DNA of 64,000 nucleotides. Origin: Phytopythium helicoides (Eukaryota; Oomycota; Peronosporomycetes; Pythiales; Pythiaceae). Position numbers and translations under genes: made by a program. Numbering within the stretch: the stretch's first letter is position 1; every line of letters starts with the position of its first letter. The notes beneath the pieces were generated by a model, which was given only the letters and a program-made list of their open reading frames with translations, made no database searches and was not told where the DNA came from. Location of the stretch: the NCBI GenBank assembly GCA_024867545.1, contig JANFNE010000089.1:1-64000 (forward strand). The letters run 5' to 3'. Below, in pieces: positions 8,089 through 19,513 of the stretch.

Positions 8089-8511
8089 TTAAAAATTTAT
8101 ATTAAATTTTAATTTTTTAATATCTTTATAATATTGTTTTTTTGTGTTAATTGTTTTACTTTTATTTTTAGATGTTTGAATAATTTCATTAGTTATGTTT
8201 TTTAAATTTGAATTTAATAATAACCATGATATTGATTTTTTAATTTGTTTATCTTCATTTAAAAAAATTAAAAAATAAGCATCTTTTTTTTTTTTACTTT
8301 TTTTTTTATTTGGAATACTTATTGCTTTTAATTTTGGTAATAAATTTTTTATACATTTTATTAAAATAAAAATAGGTTTTTGTTTTGTATTTTTTTTTAA
8401 ATTAATTAAAATATTTTTAAAAATATATTCTGAATTGGTTTTTTTACCTTTTTTTAATAATATATTTGTAAATATTTTTTTAATTTTAAACTCTTCGTAA
8501 TTTAGTTCCAT
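8089..8511 (-). CDS. rps7: Ribosomal protein S7
   Basis: Small-subunit protein uS7, which organises the head of the subunit near the exit site. The 140-residue product matches the family in overall pattern, although it is very Lys/Asn-rich. Its start overlaps the end of rps12 by 26 bases, the bacterial str-operon order rps12-rps7 with translational coupling likely. The N-terminal region is shorter than bacterial S7 (about 155). Confidence 0.85.
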   Translation of the reverse strand: MELNYEEFKIKKIFTNILLKKGKKTNSEYIFKNILINLKKNTKQKPIFILIKCIKNLLPKLKAISIPNKKKSKKKKDAYFLIFLNEDKQIKKSISWLLLNSNLKNITNEIIQTSKNKSKTINTKKQYYKDIKKLKFNINF

Positions 8512-8866
8512 ATTTTGATCTTGAAGTTTTTCTTTTTAATATACCTAATAAATCATATTTACCTCTAACAATATGATATTTAACACCAGGTAAATCTTTC
8601 ACTCTACCACCTCTAACTAATACAATAGAATGTTCTTGTAAACTATGTCCTATACCAGGTATATATGAAATAACTGTATATCTACTACTTAATCTAACTT
8701 TAGCAACTTTACGTAAAGCTGAGTTAGGTTTTTTAGGTGTTGTTGTATATACTTTTAAACAAATACCTTTACGTTGAGGACATTTTTTTAATGCAGGACT
8801 TTTATTTATTTTTTTTTTTTCTAAACGTTTTTGTTTTTGTAAAAATAATTGATTTATTGTTGACAT
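8486..8866 (-). CDS. rps12: Ribosomal protein S12
   Basis: Small-subunit protein uS12, which monitors codon-anticodon pairing at the A site. The 126-residue product is well conserved, with the [18 protein letters not shown] block (about 45-62), [20 protein letters not shown] (about 74-93) and YHIVRGKYD. It overlaps rps7 by 26 bases. Confidence 0.97.
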   Translation of the reverse strand: MSTINQLFLQKQKRLEKKKINKSPALKKCPQRKGICLKVYTTTPKKPNSALRKVAKVRLSSRYTVISYIPGIGHSLQEHSIVLVRGGRVKDLPGVKYHIVRGKYDLLGILKRKTSRSKYGTKLRRV

Positions 8867-8879
8867 AAAAAATTAAAAT

Positions 8880-8951
8880 GAATAATAACGGATTTGAACC
8901 GCTAACATTTTCGGTGTAAACGAAATACTCTACCAATTGAGCTAATTATTC
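8880..8951 (-). tRNA. trnV(uac): tRNA-Val(UAC)
   Basis: Acceptor GAATAAT pairs with ATTATTC. Anticodon stem TTTCG/CGAAA holds loop TTTACAC (UAC). It is the first of four adjacent minus-strand tRNAs and the only Val tRNA, so it must read all GUN codons. Confidence 0.94.
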
Positions 8952-8954
8952 TAT

Positions 8955-9027
8955 GGGCCTAAGTAGACTTGAACTACTGACTTTACACTTATCAGGCGTA
9001 TACTCTAACCAACTGAGTTATAGGCCC
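8955..9027 (-). tRNA. trnI(gau): tRNA-Ile(GAU)
   Basis: Acceptor GGGCCTA pairs with TAGGCCC. The anticodon loop CTGATAA gives GAU for AUU/AUC. AUA needs another tRNA; see the CAU gene at 28887. Confidence 0.95.
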
Positions 9028-9030
9028 TTT

Positions 9031-9101
9031 TGAAGTAAAAGGATTCGAACCTTTGATTATCCGCACCAAAAACGGAGGCCTTACCACTTGGCTATACTTC
9101 A
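9031..9101 (-). tRNA. trnQ(uug): tRNA-Gln(UUG)
   Basis: Acceptor TGAAGTA pairs with TACTTCA. Stem TCCGT/GCGGA holds loop TTTTGGT (UUG). T loop is TTCGAAT. Confidence 0.94.
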
Positions 9102-9141
9102 ATTTAAATTAATTAATAAAATATTTATTAAATAAAAGTTT

Positions 9142-9213
9142 ATGCTTAGAAAGATTCGAACTTTCATTTTATAGATCCGCAATCTAACGCTTTATCCATT
9201 AAGCTATAAGCAT
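9142..9213 (-). tRNA. trnR(gcg): tRNA-Arg(GCG)
   Basis: Acceptor ATGCTTA pairs with TAAGCAT. The loop TTGCGGA gives GCG. It should read CGU/CGC only, yet CGA codons occur in the genes. Its 5' end overlaps the last codons and stop of rps10 by 15 bases. Confidence 0.9.
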
Positions 9214-9543
9214 TTTATTTTTATTTTTAATTATTTTAATTTTAATTATATAATTTTCATTTAAAATTTTTTTTACAAGTATTAAAAAATTTAATAATTG
9301 AAAAATATTTTTAAAATTTATATCTATTTTTTGTATATAATTTTTATAAATAAAATGTTCACGAGATTTTTTATTTACATGTGGTGATTTTAATAATGTA
9401 AATATTTTATTTTTATTTTTTATTTTAAATATACCATTTATTTGGATATTTTTAAAATTATTTTTTTTTTTTAATTTTAATAAATTTTTTTTAATATTAT
9501 TAATTTTTTTTATTGATTTAAAAGTTATTCTTAAAATATACAT
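9199..9543 (-). CDS. rps10: Ribosomal protein S10
   Basis: Small-subunit protein uS10. The 114-residue product carries the diagnostic block FTLLKSPHVNKKSREHF around residues 48-64, followed by the IDI strand. The N-terminus is divergent and Lys/Asn-rich. The stop codon lies inside trnR(gcg), so processing at the tRNA 5' end would trim the mRNA's last five codons unless the gene is translated before cleavage or the end is repaired. Confidence 0.93.
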   Translation of the reverse strand: MYILRITFKSIKKINNIKKNLLKLKKKNNFKNIQINGIFKIKNKNKIFTLLKSPHVNKKSREHFIYKNYIQKIDINFKNIFQLLNFLILVKKILNENYIIKIKIIKNKNKMLIA

Positions 9544-9565
9544 TTTTTATATTATAATAAAAATT

Positions 9566-9638
9566 GTCTGGAGGTGGATTTGAACCACCGACACAAAGAT
9601 TTTCAGTCTTTTACTCTAACCAACTGAGCTATCCAGAC
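9566..9638 (-). tRNA. trnF(gaa): tRNA-Phe(GAA)
   Basis: Acceptor GTCTGGA pairs with TCCAGAC. Stem AAAGA/TCTTT holds loop CTGAAAA (GAA). It lies eight bases downstream of nad2. Confidence 0.95.
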
Positions 9639-9645
9639 TTAAATA

Positions 9646-11175
9646 TTATATTAATAAAAATAAATAAATTTTATTTAAATAAGATAATATAATATTTGGA
9701 AATATAAATAAAAATAAAATAAATTGAGTATTTAACAATAATACAATACTTTGAGTTTTATTTATTTGTGAAACATATAATTTTCTTGAAATTTTTTCAA
9801 AATATATAATTTTTATTATTTTTAAATAATAAAATGAACTTATAACACTTATAATTATACCAAAAAAAACTAAACTAAAGTAGTTATTTTTAATGGCTGA
9901 AAAAAATATAAATAATTTTGAAAAAAAACCAGCTAAAGGTGGTATACCTGCCAATGAAAATATATTTATAACAATAATAGCACCAATTAATTTATTAATA
10001 GAAGAAATATTTGATAAATCTGTTAAATATTTTATAGGTTTATGATTAATATTTAATGAAATATATGAAGTCCAAAGATTAATACTTGTTATTATATAAA
10101 TTATTATATATAATAAAATAAAAGGAATATTATTTAATAAATTTGATGTAAATCCTATAAGGATAAAACCTACGTGACTTATTGAACTATAAGCTAATAA
10201 TCTTTTTATTTTTTTTTGTTGTAATGCAGATAATGCACCTATTAACATTGAAAAAAAAGATACTATATAAAAAAAAATTTCAAAAAAAAATGAAATATTA
10301 AAAAATATATCAAAAAAAAAACGAATTAAAATACCAATAAAAGCTATTTTAGGTACAATTGCAAAAAAACTTGAAACATTATTGGGCGCACCTTCATAAA
10401 CATCAGGTAACCAAAAATGAAAAGGTACGGCACCAATTTTAAATAAAATACCTGCAATAATAAAAATTAATGAATATACTATTCCTAATAATAAATCAGT
10501 ATTTTTTAAAAAATCAACATTTGATAAAAATAAAAAAATGGTATTAAAATTTAATGAACCTATAATTACATATAAAATAGAACAACCAAAAAGAATAAAA
10601 CCAGAAGCAATAGATCCTAATATAAAATATTTTAATGCTGCTTCAACTGATATTATTGATTTTTTTTGAGAAGCTGTTAATATATAAAAACTTAAACTTT
10701 GTAATTCTATAGCTAAATATAATGTAATAAAATGATTTGATGATATTAAAATCATTAAACCTAATAAAGATATTAGCATTAAAATATTTATTTCATATGA
10801 ATTAATTTTTTGTTGAATAATATATTTTTGCTGTGTAAAAAAACAAATTATTGTTGATAATATTAAAATAATTTTAATAAATTGAGTAAAATTATTTATA
10901 ATTAGCACTCCATTCATTACATTATTTGAAATATTATTTATATTAAAAGTTAGAACTAAAAGAATTAATAATAAATATATTATTATAGAATTTATATTTT
11001 TAGTGATCAAAATTTTTTCATAATTTTGATTATTTTTATAAAAAACTCCGAATAATAATAAAATTAATAAAACAGTAGTTAAAAAAAATTCTGGAATAAG
11101 AATTTCAAAATTGTTATTAAAAATTTCTTGTAAAATCATAATATTATTTATATAAAAAATAAATAAATATTTCAA
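9646..11175 (-). CDS. nad2: NADH dehydrogenase subunit 2
   Basis: Antiporter-like membrane subunit of complex I. The 509-residue product has about 13-14 membrane segments, the conserved LYLAIELQSLSFYIL stretch with the key Glu, the KIGAVPFHFWLPDVYEGAP block, and LLAYSSISHVGF. A second possible start is the internal Met at residue 13 (position 11139, MILQEIF), which fits the usual Nad2 N-terminus better. It is divergent from nad7, with an 84-base spacer that contains a hairpin. Confidence 0.95.
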   Translation of the reverse strand: MKYLFIFYINNIMILQEIFNNNFEILIPEFFLTTVLLILLLFGVFYKNNQNYEKILITKNINSIIIYLLLILLVLTFNINNISNNVMNGVLIINNFTQFIKIILILSTIICFFTQQKYIIQQKINSYEINILMLISLLGLMILISSNHFITLYLAIELQSLSFYILTASQKKSIISVEAALKYFILGSIASGFILFGCSILYVIIGSLNFNTIFLFLSNVDFLKNTDLLLGIVYSLIFIIAGILFKIGAVPFHFWLPDVYEGAPNNVSSFFAIVPKIAFIGILIRFFFDIFFNISFFFEIFFYIVSFFSMLIGALSALQQKKIKRLLAYSSISHVGFILIGFTSNLLNNIPFILLYIIIYIITSINLWTSYISLNINHKPIKYLTDLSNISSINKLIGAIIVINIFSLAGIPPLAGFFSKLFIFFSAIKNNYFSLVFFGIIISVISSFYYLKIIKIIYFEKISRKLYVSQINKTQSIVLLLNTQFILFLFIFPNIILSYLNKIYLFLLI

Positions 11176-11201
11176 AAATATTTATCTACTATATATGCTA
11201 T

Positions 11202-11231
11202 ATATTTATAAATTTTTTAATTTATAAATAT
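11202..11231. repeat. Hairpin in the nad2/nad7 divergent spacer
   Basis: A perfect 13-bp stem with a TTTT loop (arms 11202-11214 and 11219-11231). It is the only notable structure between the two divergent genes and may mark a promoter or processing region. Confidence 0.6.
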
Positions 11232-11259
11232 TCTTATTGTTTTTTTAAAAAAAAAAAAA

Positions 11260-12438
11260 ATGGCTTTAAAAAAAATTAAAAATTTTTCTATAAATTTTGG
11301 TCCACAGCATCCAGCAGCTCATGGTGTTTTAAGACTTATTTTAGAATTAAATGGTGAAGTAGTTAAAAAAGCTGATTCACATATAGGTTTATTACATAGA
11401 GGTACTGAAAAATTAATTGAATATAAAAATTATTTACAAGCATTACCTTATTTTGATCGATTAGATTATGTTTCTATGATGTGTCAAGAACATGCTTATG
11501 TATTAGCAATTGAAAAATTATTAAATTGCGATGTTCCTTTAAGAGCTCAATATATTCGAGTTCTTTTTTCTGAAATAACACGTTTATTAAATCATTTATT
11601 AGCTGTGTGTTGTCATGCATTAGATGTAGGGGCTATGACACCTTATTTTTGGGGATTTGAAGAACGTGAAAAACTTATGGAATTTTATGAAAGAGTTTCA
11701 GGAGCACGTATGCATGCAGCATATTTTAGACCTGGAGGTGTTCATCAAGATTTACCTAAAGGTTTATTAAATGATATATTTATTTTTTGTGATCAATTTA
11801 ATACCCGTTTAGATGAAATTGAAGAAATGTTAACAAATAATCGTATTTGGAAACAAAGATTAGTTGATATAGGTATTGTTACAGCAAAAGAAGCTTTAAA
11901 TCGTGGTTTTAGTGGTGTTATGTTAAGAGGTTCTGGAATAGCTTGGGATTTAAGAAAAACGCAACCTTATGAAGTTTACGATAAATTAGATTTTGAGATT
12001 CCTGTAGGTACTAATGGAGACTGTTATGATAGATATTTAATTAGAATTGAAGAAATGAGACAATCTATTAAAATAATCCATCAAGTTATAAATGAAATAC
12101 CTGAAGGACCTATTAAATTAGATGATAAAAAAATTACAAGTCCAAATAGGATTCAATTAAAAAATTCAATGGAATCTTTAATACATCATTTTAAATATTA
12201 TTCTGAAAATATTACAGTAAATAATGGTGAAACTTATACAATGATTGAAGCTCCTAAAGGTGAATATGGTGTTTTTTTAGTATCTAATGGTACAAATAAA
12301 CCTTATAGATGTAAAATTAAATCTCCAGGATTTGTTCATTTACAAGCTTTAGATTTTATTGCTAAAAATCATATGATTGCAGATGTTGTAACTATTATTG
12401 GTACACTTGATGTTGTTTTTGGAGAAATCGATAGATAA
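11260..12438 (+). CDS. nad7: NADH dehydrogenase subunit 7 (49 kDa)
   Basis: Peripheral-arm subunit of complex I that forms part of the quinone pocket. The 392-residue product has family length. It starts with the [18 protein letters not shown] block (about 13-30) and contains [43 protein letters not shown] and [17 protein letters not shown]. The start follows a run of A bases with no Shine-Dalgarno. It is followed after 14 nt by the L10-like gene. Confidence 0.98.
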   Translation: MALKKIKNFSINFGPQHPAAHGVLRLILELNGEVVKKADSHIGLLHRGTEKLIEYKNYLQALPYFDRLDYVSMMCQEHAYVLAIEKLLNCDVPLRAQYIRVLFSEITRLLNHLLAVCCHALDVGAMTPYFWGFEEREKLMEFYERVSGARMHAAYFRPGGVHQDLPKGLLNDIFIFCDQFNTRLDEIEEMLTNNRIWKQRLVDIGIVTAKEALNRGFSGVMLRGSGIAWDLRKTQPYEVYDKLDFEIPVGTNGDCYDRYLIRIEEMRQSIKIIHQVINEIPEGPIKLDDKKITSPNRIQLKNSMESLIHHFKYYSENITVNNGETYTMIEAPKGEYGVFLVSNGTNKPYRCKIKSPGFVHLQALDFIAKNHMIADVVTIIGTLDVVFGEIDR

Positions 12439-12452
12439 TTTCAAAATATTTT

Positions 12453-12875
12453 ATGAAAAATAATTTATTTAAAAAATATAAATTAAATCAATTACAAAAT
12501 ATAAAACAAAATTATAAATATATTTATATTTTTCGTTATTATGATATGAATATTAACGAAATAATATCAATAAAAAAAAAATTAAAAAAATTAAATTATA
12601 AATCATTAATTTTAAAACAAAATTTAATAACTAAATATTTTCCTAATATTAGAAGTCAAAATTCTGTTTTAATTATTTATGGTAATGATGATAATTTAAA
12701 TTTGATTAAAGATCTTTTTATTTTTAAAAAAATTGAATTAATTTATTTAAAAACAGAAAAAAATATTTATTCAAATCTAAAAATTAAAAAATTAATTTCA
12801 AATAATACAATACCTTTAAATAGTTTAATTATTAAACCTTTTTTAAATTTTTTATATTATTTAAGAAAAATTTAA
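12453..12875 (+). CDS. orf140, ribosomal protein L10-like
   Basis: This 140-residue basic product has no membrane segment. Residues about 18-62 resemble the uL10 N-terminal domain: a beta strand (YKYIYIFRYYDMN), a helix (EIISIKKKLKKLNYK), a second strand and KQNLI, which is the usual place of the K-N-T-L motif. The downstream SVLIIYGNDDNLNLIKDL also fits the L10 order. Mitochondrial rpl10 is known in plants and jakobids; small unassigned ORFs of similar size occur in oomycete mtDNA. The assignment is inference from pattern, not alignment. It sits between nad7 and trnH. Confidence 0.55.
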   Translation: MKNNLFKKYKLNQLQNIKQNYKYIYIFRYYDMNINEIISIKKKLKKLNYKSLILKQNLITKYFPNIRSQNSVLIIYGNDDNLNLIKDLFIFKKIELIYLKTEKNIYSNLKIKKLISNNTIPLNSLIIKPFLNFLYYLRKI

Positions 12876-12879
12876 AAAA

Positions 12880-12952
12880 GGCGAATATAACTTAAAGGTA
12901 GAGTGTTAGATTGTGGGTCTAAGTGTTATGGGTTCAAATCCCATTATTCGCC
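12880..12952 (+). tRNA. trnH(gug): tRNA-His(GUG)
   Basis: Acceptor GGCGAAT pairs with ATTCGCC. Stem TTAGA/TCTAA holds loop TTGTGGG (GUG). The discriminator is C, the bacterial His type; the base before the gene is A, so the -1 G would have to be added or absent. Confidence 0.94.
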
Positions 12953-13005
12953 CTTTTTTCAAAATAACTCTTTATTTATTATATACTATTATTTATTTAT
13001 TTATT

Positions 13006-14484
13006 ATGTTTTTTAATAAATTTATATTAATAATTTTACTTATTTTACCTTTAATATCAATATTTATATTGTTTTTTATAAAAAATGATAAATTAGTTAA
13101 AAATTTTAGTATTTTTATGTCATTTTTTATTTTCATAGTTTCGTTACCTTTGTGGATATTATTTGATAAATCTACTTCTAATTTTCAATATTTATTTAAA
13201 ATGGAATGGATTAGTCAATTTAATATTAATTTTTATTTAGGTGTTGATGGTATATCACTTTTCTTTATAATTTTAACAACTTTTTTAATACCAATTTGTA
13301 TGTTAATTAGTTATGAAATTGTAACAAAAAATGTAAAAGAATATTTTATTTTATATTTTCTTTTAGAATTTTGTTTAATAATTTCTTTTAGTGTATTAGA
13401 TTTATTAATCTTTTATATATTTTTTGAAAGTGTTTTAATACCAATGTTTTTAATTATAGGTATTTGGGGTTCAAGAGAACGTAAAATTAAAGCTTCTTAT
13501 TTATTTTTTATGTATACACTTGCAGGTTCTTTATTTATGTTTATTGCTATAATACATTTATTTTTAACTGTAGGTACAACAGATTATCAAATATTATATT
13601 ACAGTAATTTTAATTTTTCATATGAAAAATTATATTGGTTAGCTTTTTTTTTATCTTTTGCAGTTAAACTTCCAATGTTACCATTTCATGTTTGGTTACC
13701 AGAAGCTCACGTTGAAGCTCCAACAGCTGGTTCAGTTTTATTAGCAGGTATTTTACTTAAATTAGGTTCATACGGTATGGTTCGTTTTTTAATACCTTTA
13801 TTTCCTAAAGCTAGTATATATTTTACTCCTTATGTATTAGTTTTATGTTTAATATCGGTAATTTACGCATCATTAACTGCAATTAGACAAACCGATTTAA
13901 AACGTATTATAGCTTATGCATCAGTAGCTCACATGAATTTTATTGTTTTAGGTATTTTTTCTTTAACTATACAAGGTTTAGAAGGTAGTATTATACAAAT
14001 GATAAGTCACGGTTTAGTTTCTAGCGGTTTATTCTTTTCTATAGGTTGTTTATATGATAGGTATCATACACGTTTTATTAATTATTATGGTGGATTAGCA
14101 CATACTATGCCTTTATTTTGTATAGCTTTATTTATATATGTTTTAGCAAATATGTCAATTCCAGGTTCAAGTAGCTTTGTTGGAGAAATCTTAATTTTAA
14201 CTGGTGTTTTTGAAGATAATACAACAACAGCTATTTTTGCAACTATTGGTATGTTTTTAGGAGGTATATATTCATTAATGTTTTATAATAGAATTTGTTA
14301 TGGAAATATTCAAAATATTTATTTAAAAATTTATTATGATTTAACTTATCGTGAATTTTTAATCCATTTAATTTTAATTATAAATATTTTTTTATTAGGA
14401 TTATATCCTAAAATTTTTGAAAGTTGTATGCATGAAAGTGTAACTAAAATTTTAGTGCATATAGATTTTTCTTATTTTTATTAA
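13006..14484 (+). CDS. nad4: NADH dehydrogenase subunit 4
   Basis: Antiporter-like proton-pumping subunit of complex I, 492 residues with about 14 membrane segments. The LIFYIFFESVLIPMFLIIGIWG block, KLPMLPFHVWLPEAHVEAPT, LKRIIAYASVAHMNF and SHGLVSSGLFFSIG are present. I start at ATG 13006 (MFFNKFIL). The frame stays open back to 12913, but that lies in trnH. trnE follows. Confidence 0.97.
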   Translation: MFFNKFILIILLILPLISIFILFFIKNDKLVKNFSIFMSFFIFIVSLPLWILFDKSTSNFQYLFKMEWISQFNINFYLGVDGISLFFIILTTFLIPICMLISYEIVTKNVKEYFILYFLLEFCLIISFSVLDLLIFYIFFESVLIPMFLIIGIWGSRERKIKASYLFFMYTLAGSLFMFIAIIHLFLTVGTTDYQILYYSNFNFSYEKLYWLAFFLSFAVKLPMLPFHVWLPEAHVEAPTAGSVLLAGILLKLGSYGMVRFLIPLFPKASIYFTPYVLVLCLISVIYASLTAIRQTDLKRIIAYASVAHMNFIVLGIFSLTIQGLEGSIIQMISHGLVSSGLFFSIGCLYDRYHTRFINYYGGLAHTMPLFCIALFIYVLANMSIPGSSSFVGEILILTGVFEDNTTTAIFATIGMFLGGIYSLMFYNRICYGNIQNIYLKIYYDLTYREFLIHLILIINIFLLGLYPKIFESCMHESVTKILVHIDFSYFY

Positions 14485-14510
14485 AAATATTTTTTATATT
14501 TTTAATAAAA

Positions 14511-14581
14511 GCCCTTTTAGTCTAGTGGTTAGGACATTGCCTTTTCACGGCAAAAACACGAGTTCAATTCTCGTAAAGGGT
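14511..14581 (+). tRNA. trnE(uuc): tRNA-Glu(UUC)
   Basis: Acceptor GCCCTTT pairs with AAAGGGT (terminal G-U). Stem TTGCC/GGCAA holds loop TTTTCAC (UUC). T loop is TTCAATT. Confidence 0.94.
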
Positions 14582-14644
14582 ATAAATATTAAATATATTT
14601 AAATTTAATATATTTAATAAATATGATAATTTAATAACCTTTTA

Positions 14645-16177
14645 ATGGCTATTGAATTATCATATATACTAGAATCAAATATTAAAAAATATAAAGATGA
14701 AAAAAGTTTACAAGAAACAGGTATTGTTCTTTCTATGAGTGATGGTATTGCAAGATGTTACGGTTTAACTAAAATCCAAGCAGGTGAAATGGTTGAATTT
14801 AACAATGGTGCAATTAAAGGTATGGCTTTAAATTTAGAACCTGATGTTGTTGGTGTTGTTGTTTTTAGTAATGATAGAGATATTCAAGAAGGTAATTTTG
14901 TAAGAAGAACAGGTTCAATTGTTAGTGTTCCTGTAGGTATTGAATTATTAGGTCGTGTAGTTGATGCTTTAGGTCAAGCTATTGATGGTAAAGGACCTAT
15001 TAATACAAAAACAGAAAGCAGAGTAGAAATTAAAGCTCCAGGTATTATGCCTAGACAAAGTGTTAAAGAACCTGTACAAACAGGTTTAAAAGCTGTAGAT
15101 AGTTTAATTCCTATTGGTAGAGGTCAAAGAGAATTAATTATTGGTGATAGACAAACAGGAAAAACTTCTATTGCTATTGATACTATTATTAACCAAAGAG
15201 AACCTCATTTAAGAAAAGATGCTGATAATCAAATTTATTGTATTTATGTAGGTGTTGGTCAAAAAAGATCTACTATTGCTGAATTAACTAAAACTTTAGA
15301 AGAAAAAAATGCATTATTTTATTCTATTATTGTTGCAGCCACTGCTTCAGATTCAGCTCCTTTACAATTTTTAGCTCCTTATACTGGTTGTGCTTTAGGT
15401 GAATTTTTCCGAGATAATGGTAAACATGCTGTTATTTTTTATGATGATTTATCTAAACAAGCTGTAGCTTATAGACAAATGTCTTTATTATTAAGAAGAC
15501 CTCCAGGTAGAGAAGCTTATCCAGGTGACGTATTTTATTTACACTCTAGATTATTAGAAAGAGCTGCTAAAATGAATAATAAAATTGGTGGTGGTTCTTT
15601 AACAGCATTACCTGTAATTGAAACACAAGCTGGTGACGTTTCTGCATATATACCAACAAATGTTATTTCAATTACTGATGGTCAAATTTTCTTAGAAACT
15701 GAATTATTTAACCAAGGTCAAAGACCAGCTATTAGTGTAGGTTTATCAGTAAGCCGTGTTGGTTCTTCTGCTCAAATTAAAGCTATGAAACAAATAGCAG
15801 GTACTATGAAATTAGAGTTAGCACAATTTAGAGAAGTACAAGCTTTTGCACAATTTGGTTCTGATTTAGATGCTACTACTCAGCAACAATTACATAGAGG
15901 TGTAAGATTAACTGAAATGTTAAAACAAGGTTTAAATGTACCTTTATCTGTAGAAGATCAAATTATAATTATTTTCTTAGGTGTTAGAGGTTTTTTAGAT
16001 AAAATTTCAGTAGATAAAATTTCAATTTTTGAAGATAAATGGTTATCTTTTATTAAAAATAATCATTCTGATATTTTAAATGAAATTTTAACTAAAAAAG
16101 AAATTTCTAAAGAATTAAACCAAAAAATAACATTATTAGCAACTGATTTTACTAATAATTTTTTAAATAAAATTTAA
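14645..16177 (+). CDS. atp1: ATP synthase F1 subunit alpha
   Basis: Non-catalytic nucleotide-binding alpha subunit of F1. The 510-residue product has full length. Visible parts are the beta-barrel (about 25-95), the Walker A motif GDRQTGKT (167-174), the [13 protein letters not shown] Walker B region ([16 protein letters not shown]), the arginine-finger segment [10 protein letters not shown], and the helical C-terminus. It is mitochondrion-encoded in plants, jakobids and oomycetes but nuclear in animals and fungi. It is followed by a 194-base AT-rich spacer before cox2. Confidence 0.99.
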   Translation: MAIELSYILESNIKKYKDEKSLQETGIVLSMSDGIARCYGLTKIQAGEMVEFNNGAIKGMALNLEPDVVGVVVFSNDRDIQEGNFVRRTGSIVSVPVGIELLGRVVDALGQAIDGKGPINTKTESRVEIKAPGIMPRQSVKEPVQTGLKAVDSLIPIGRGQRELIIGDRQTGKTSIAIDTIINQREPHLRKDADNQIYCIYVGVGQKRSTIAELTKTLEEKNALFYSIIVAATASDSAPLQFLAPYTGCALGEFFRDNGKHAVIFYDDLSKQAVAYRQMSLLLRRPPGREAYPGDVFYLHSRLLERAAKMNNKIGGGSLTALPVIETQAGDVSAYIPTNVISITDGQIFLETELFNQGQRPAISVGLSVSRVGSSAQIKAMKQIAGTMKLELAQFREVQAFAQFGSDLDATTQQQLHRGVRLTEMLKQGLNVPLSVEDQIIIIFLGVRGFLDKISVDKISIFEDKWLSFIKNNHSDILNEILTKKEISKELNQKITLLATDFTNNFLNKI

Positions 16178-16371
16178 TAAAATATTTATTAAATTTTATT
16201 ATACTATATATTACTATAATATAGATTTATAAAATTATTTAATTTTTAAAATTATTTTGTTTTAGTATATATTTTTCTTAAAAATATTTAAAAATTTTAT
16301 TTTTATATATTTTTAAGTAAATAATTTATTTTTGTTTATATTAAAAATTAAAAATTAAAATAAAAATTATT

Positions 16372-17148
16372 ATGACAATAACAAATTTTTTAAAAAATCA
16401 ATTTACTTTTTTAGATATGGCTGAACCTTGGCAAATAGGTTTTCAAGACCCTGCAACTCCTGTTATGGAAGGTATTATAAATTTTTATCATGATATAATG
16501 TTTTTTTTAGTTATTATAACAGTTTTTGTTTGCTGGATGTTATTTAGAGTTATTTATCTTTTTGATGAAAAAAAAAATAAAGTTCCTTCAACCGTTATAC
16601 ATGGAGCTACTATTGAAATTATTTGGACAACAATTCCAGCTTTAATTTTATTAACAGTAGCAATTCCTTCTTTTGCTTTATTATATTCAATGGATGAAGT
16701 TATTGATCCTATTATTACAGTAAAAGTTATAGGTAGTCAATGGTATTGGAGTTATGAATATTCTGATAATTTAGAATTTTCTGATGAACCTTTAATTTTT
16801 GATAGTTATATGGTACAAGAAGACGATTTAGAAATAGGTCAATTAAGAGTATTAGAAGTTGATAATCGTGTAGTTGTTCCTACTAATAGTCATATTAGAG
16901 TTCTTATAACATCATCAGATGTTTTACATTCTTGGGCAATACCTTCTTTAGGTATTAAATTAGATGCTTGTCCTGGTCGTTTAAATCAAACTTCTATGTT
17001 TATTAAAAGAGAAGGTGTATTTTATGGTCAATGTAGTGAAATTTGTGGAGTAAATCACGGTTTTATGCCTATTGTTGTTGAAGCAGTTTCATTAGAAGAT
17101 TATTTAACTTGGTTAAAAAATAAAATTAATTTTGATTTAAATGTATAA
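16372..17148 (+). CDS. cox2: Cytochrome c oxidase subunit 2
   Basis: Subunit II of complex IV, which receives electrons from cytochrome c at the CuA centre. The 258-residue product has two N-terminal membrane segments (about 42-63 and 82-105), the aromatic WYWSYEY stretch (124-130) and all CuA ligands: His187, Cys221, Glu223, Cys225, His229 and Met232. It is the first gene of the cox2-orf34-cox1 unit. The upstream 194 bases hold no gene and may carry the promoter. Confidence 0.99.
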   Translation: MTITNFLKNQFTFLDMAEPWQIGFQDPATPVMEGIINFYHDIMFFLVIITVFVCWMLFRVIYLFDEKKNKVPSTVIHGATIEIIWTTIPALILLTVAIPSFALLYSMDEVIDPIITVKVIGSQWYWSYEYSDNLEFSDEPLIFDSYMVQEDDLEIGQLRVLEVDNRVVVPTNSHIRVLITSSDVLHSWAIPSLGIKLDACPGRLNQTSMFIKREGVFYGQCSEICGVNHGFMPIVVEAVSLEDYLTWLKNKINFDLNV

Positions 17149-17160
17149 TTAAATTATTTT

Positions 17161-17265
17161 ATGTTTTTTAAAGTAATAAGTATAGTAATAATAATATTAT
17201 TATTATTTTCAGATATAAAAAATATTAAAAATAAAATAAAACAATTTTTTAAAGAAAAATTATAA
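17161..17265 (+). CDS. orf34, TatA-like mini-protein
   Basis: A 34-codon frame lies in the short cox2-cox1 spacer, 12 nt after cox2. The product has one N-terminal hydrophobic helix (about residues 3-16, ISIVIIILLLF), a short hinge, then a basic amphipathic tail (about 20-34: KNIKNKIKQFFKEKL). This is the architecture of TatA, with LLLFS in place of the usual LLFG at the hinge. An ORF of about 32 codons is known at this locus in oomycetes. Together with tatC, a two-part Tat system is possible. It is too short for firm homology; it could be a conserved but unrelated mini-membrane protein. Confidence 0.45.
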   Translation: MFFKVISIVIIILLLFSDIKNIKNKIKQFFKEKL

Positions 17266-17315
17266 TTAAAAAAACCATTGCTTTTTTTAATTAATTTTAC
17301 AAAAATAATTTTTAA

Positions 17316-18818
<1,503 letters not shown>

Positions 18819-18835
18819 ATAATAATTTTATTAAA

Positions 18836-18867
18836 AAATAAATAACTAATTAATTAGTTATTTATTT
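18836..18867. repeat. 32-bp perfect palindrome between cox1 and orf178
   Basis: Mirror of 5764-5795. It lies between the convergent ends of cox1 and the minus-strand orf178, as expected of a shared 3'-end hairpin. Confidence 0.85.
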
Positions 18868-18892
18868 ATTTAATATATATTAATATTTTAGT

Positions 18893-19429
18893 TTATATTA
18901 AAGTAGATAATATATATCCAATATTATCTACTTGTTGTTCTAAAAAATCTAATAATTGTTTAGAACTTAAAATATAACTATCAGAATAATCAAAACAAGG
19001 TTCTGAACCAAATCCTATTTCAAAATTATTTCCAGTATGATCAAAGCCCATTGCAAATGTATCATTTGGTGATAATTTTTTATCTTCACCAAATCCATAA
19101 ATAAAACTATCTTCTGTAGTATCTATTTTTTTTTTAAATTTTTCTTTTATAATTTTATGATCAGCTAAAACATTAGAATATTTTTTTTTAAATTGTTTAT
19201 AAATTTCTGAACCAAATTCTTTTTTAATTTTTTGAGAAAAATTTTCATCATTTTCAAATTCTTCTATATAAATAGAATACTCTTTTATAATATTTTGAAT
19301 TTCATTTGTATAAGATTCTCTATCTAATAAAGAATCTAAATTATTATCATCGATATTTTTTTGAAAAAATAATAGTGATTTTTCTATTTTTTCAGAAAAA
19401 TCCCATAAATCTAATAAATAATCTCTCAT
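18893..19429 (-). CDS. orf178, unknown protein (second copy)
   Basis: Same 178 residues as 5202-5738. Its 3' end converges on cox1. Confidence 0.7.
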   Translation of the reverse strand: MRDYLLDLWDFSEKIEKSLLFFQKNIDDNNLDSLLDRESYTNEIQNIIKEYSIYIEEFENDENFSQKIKKEFGSEIYKQFKKKYSNVLADHKIIKEKFKKKIDTTEDSFIYGFGEDKKLSPNDTFAMGFDHTGNNFEIGFGSEPCFDYSDSYILSSKQLLDFLEQQVDNIGYILSTLI

Positions 19430-19513
19430 TTTTTTTTAATAAAAATATATAATTATATTTAATTATTAAATTTATAAAATAAATTAAATTATTTTATAAA
19501 TTTATATTTAAAA

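Noticed and set aside
12913..13005. Longer nad4 start adding 31 residues
   Set aside because: It starts inside trnH; the ATG at 13006 gives the normal Nad4 N-terminus.
16178..16371. Possible gene in the atp1-cox2 spacer
   Set aside because: 194 bases of A/T with no meaningful frame or tRNA-like motif seen.
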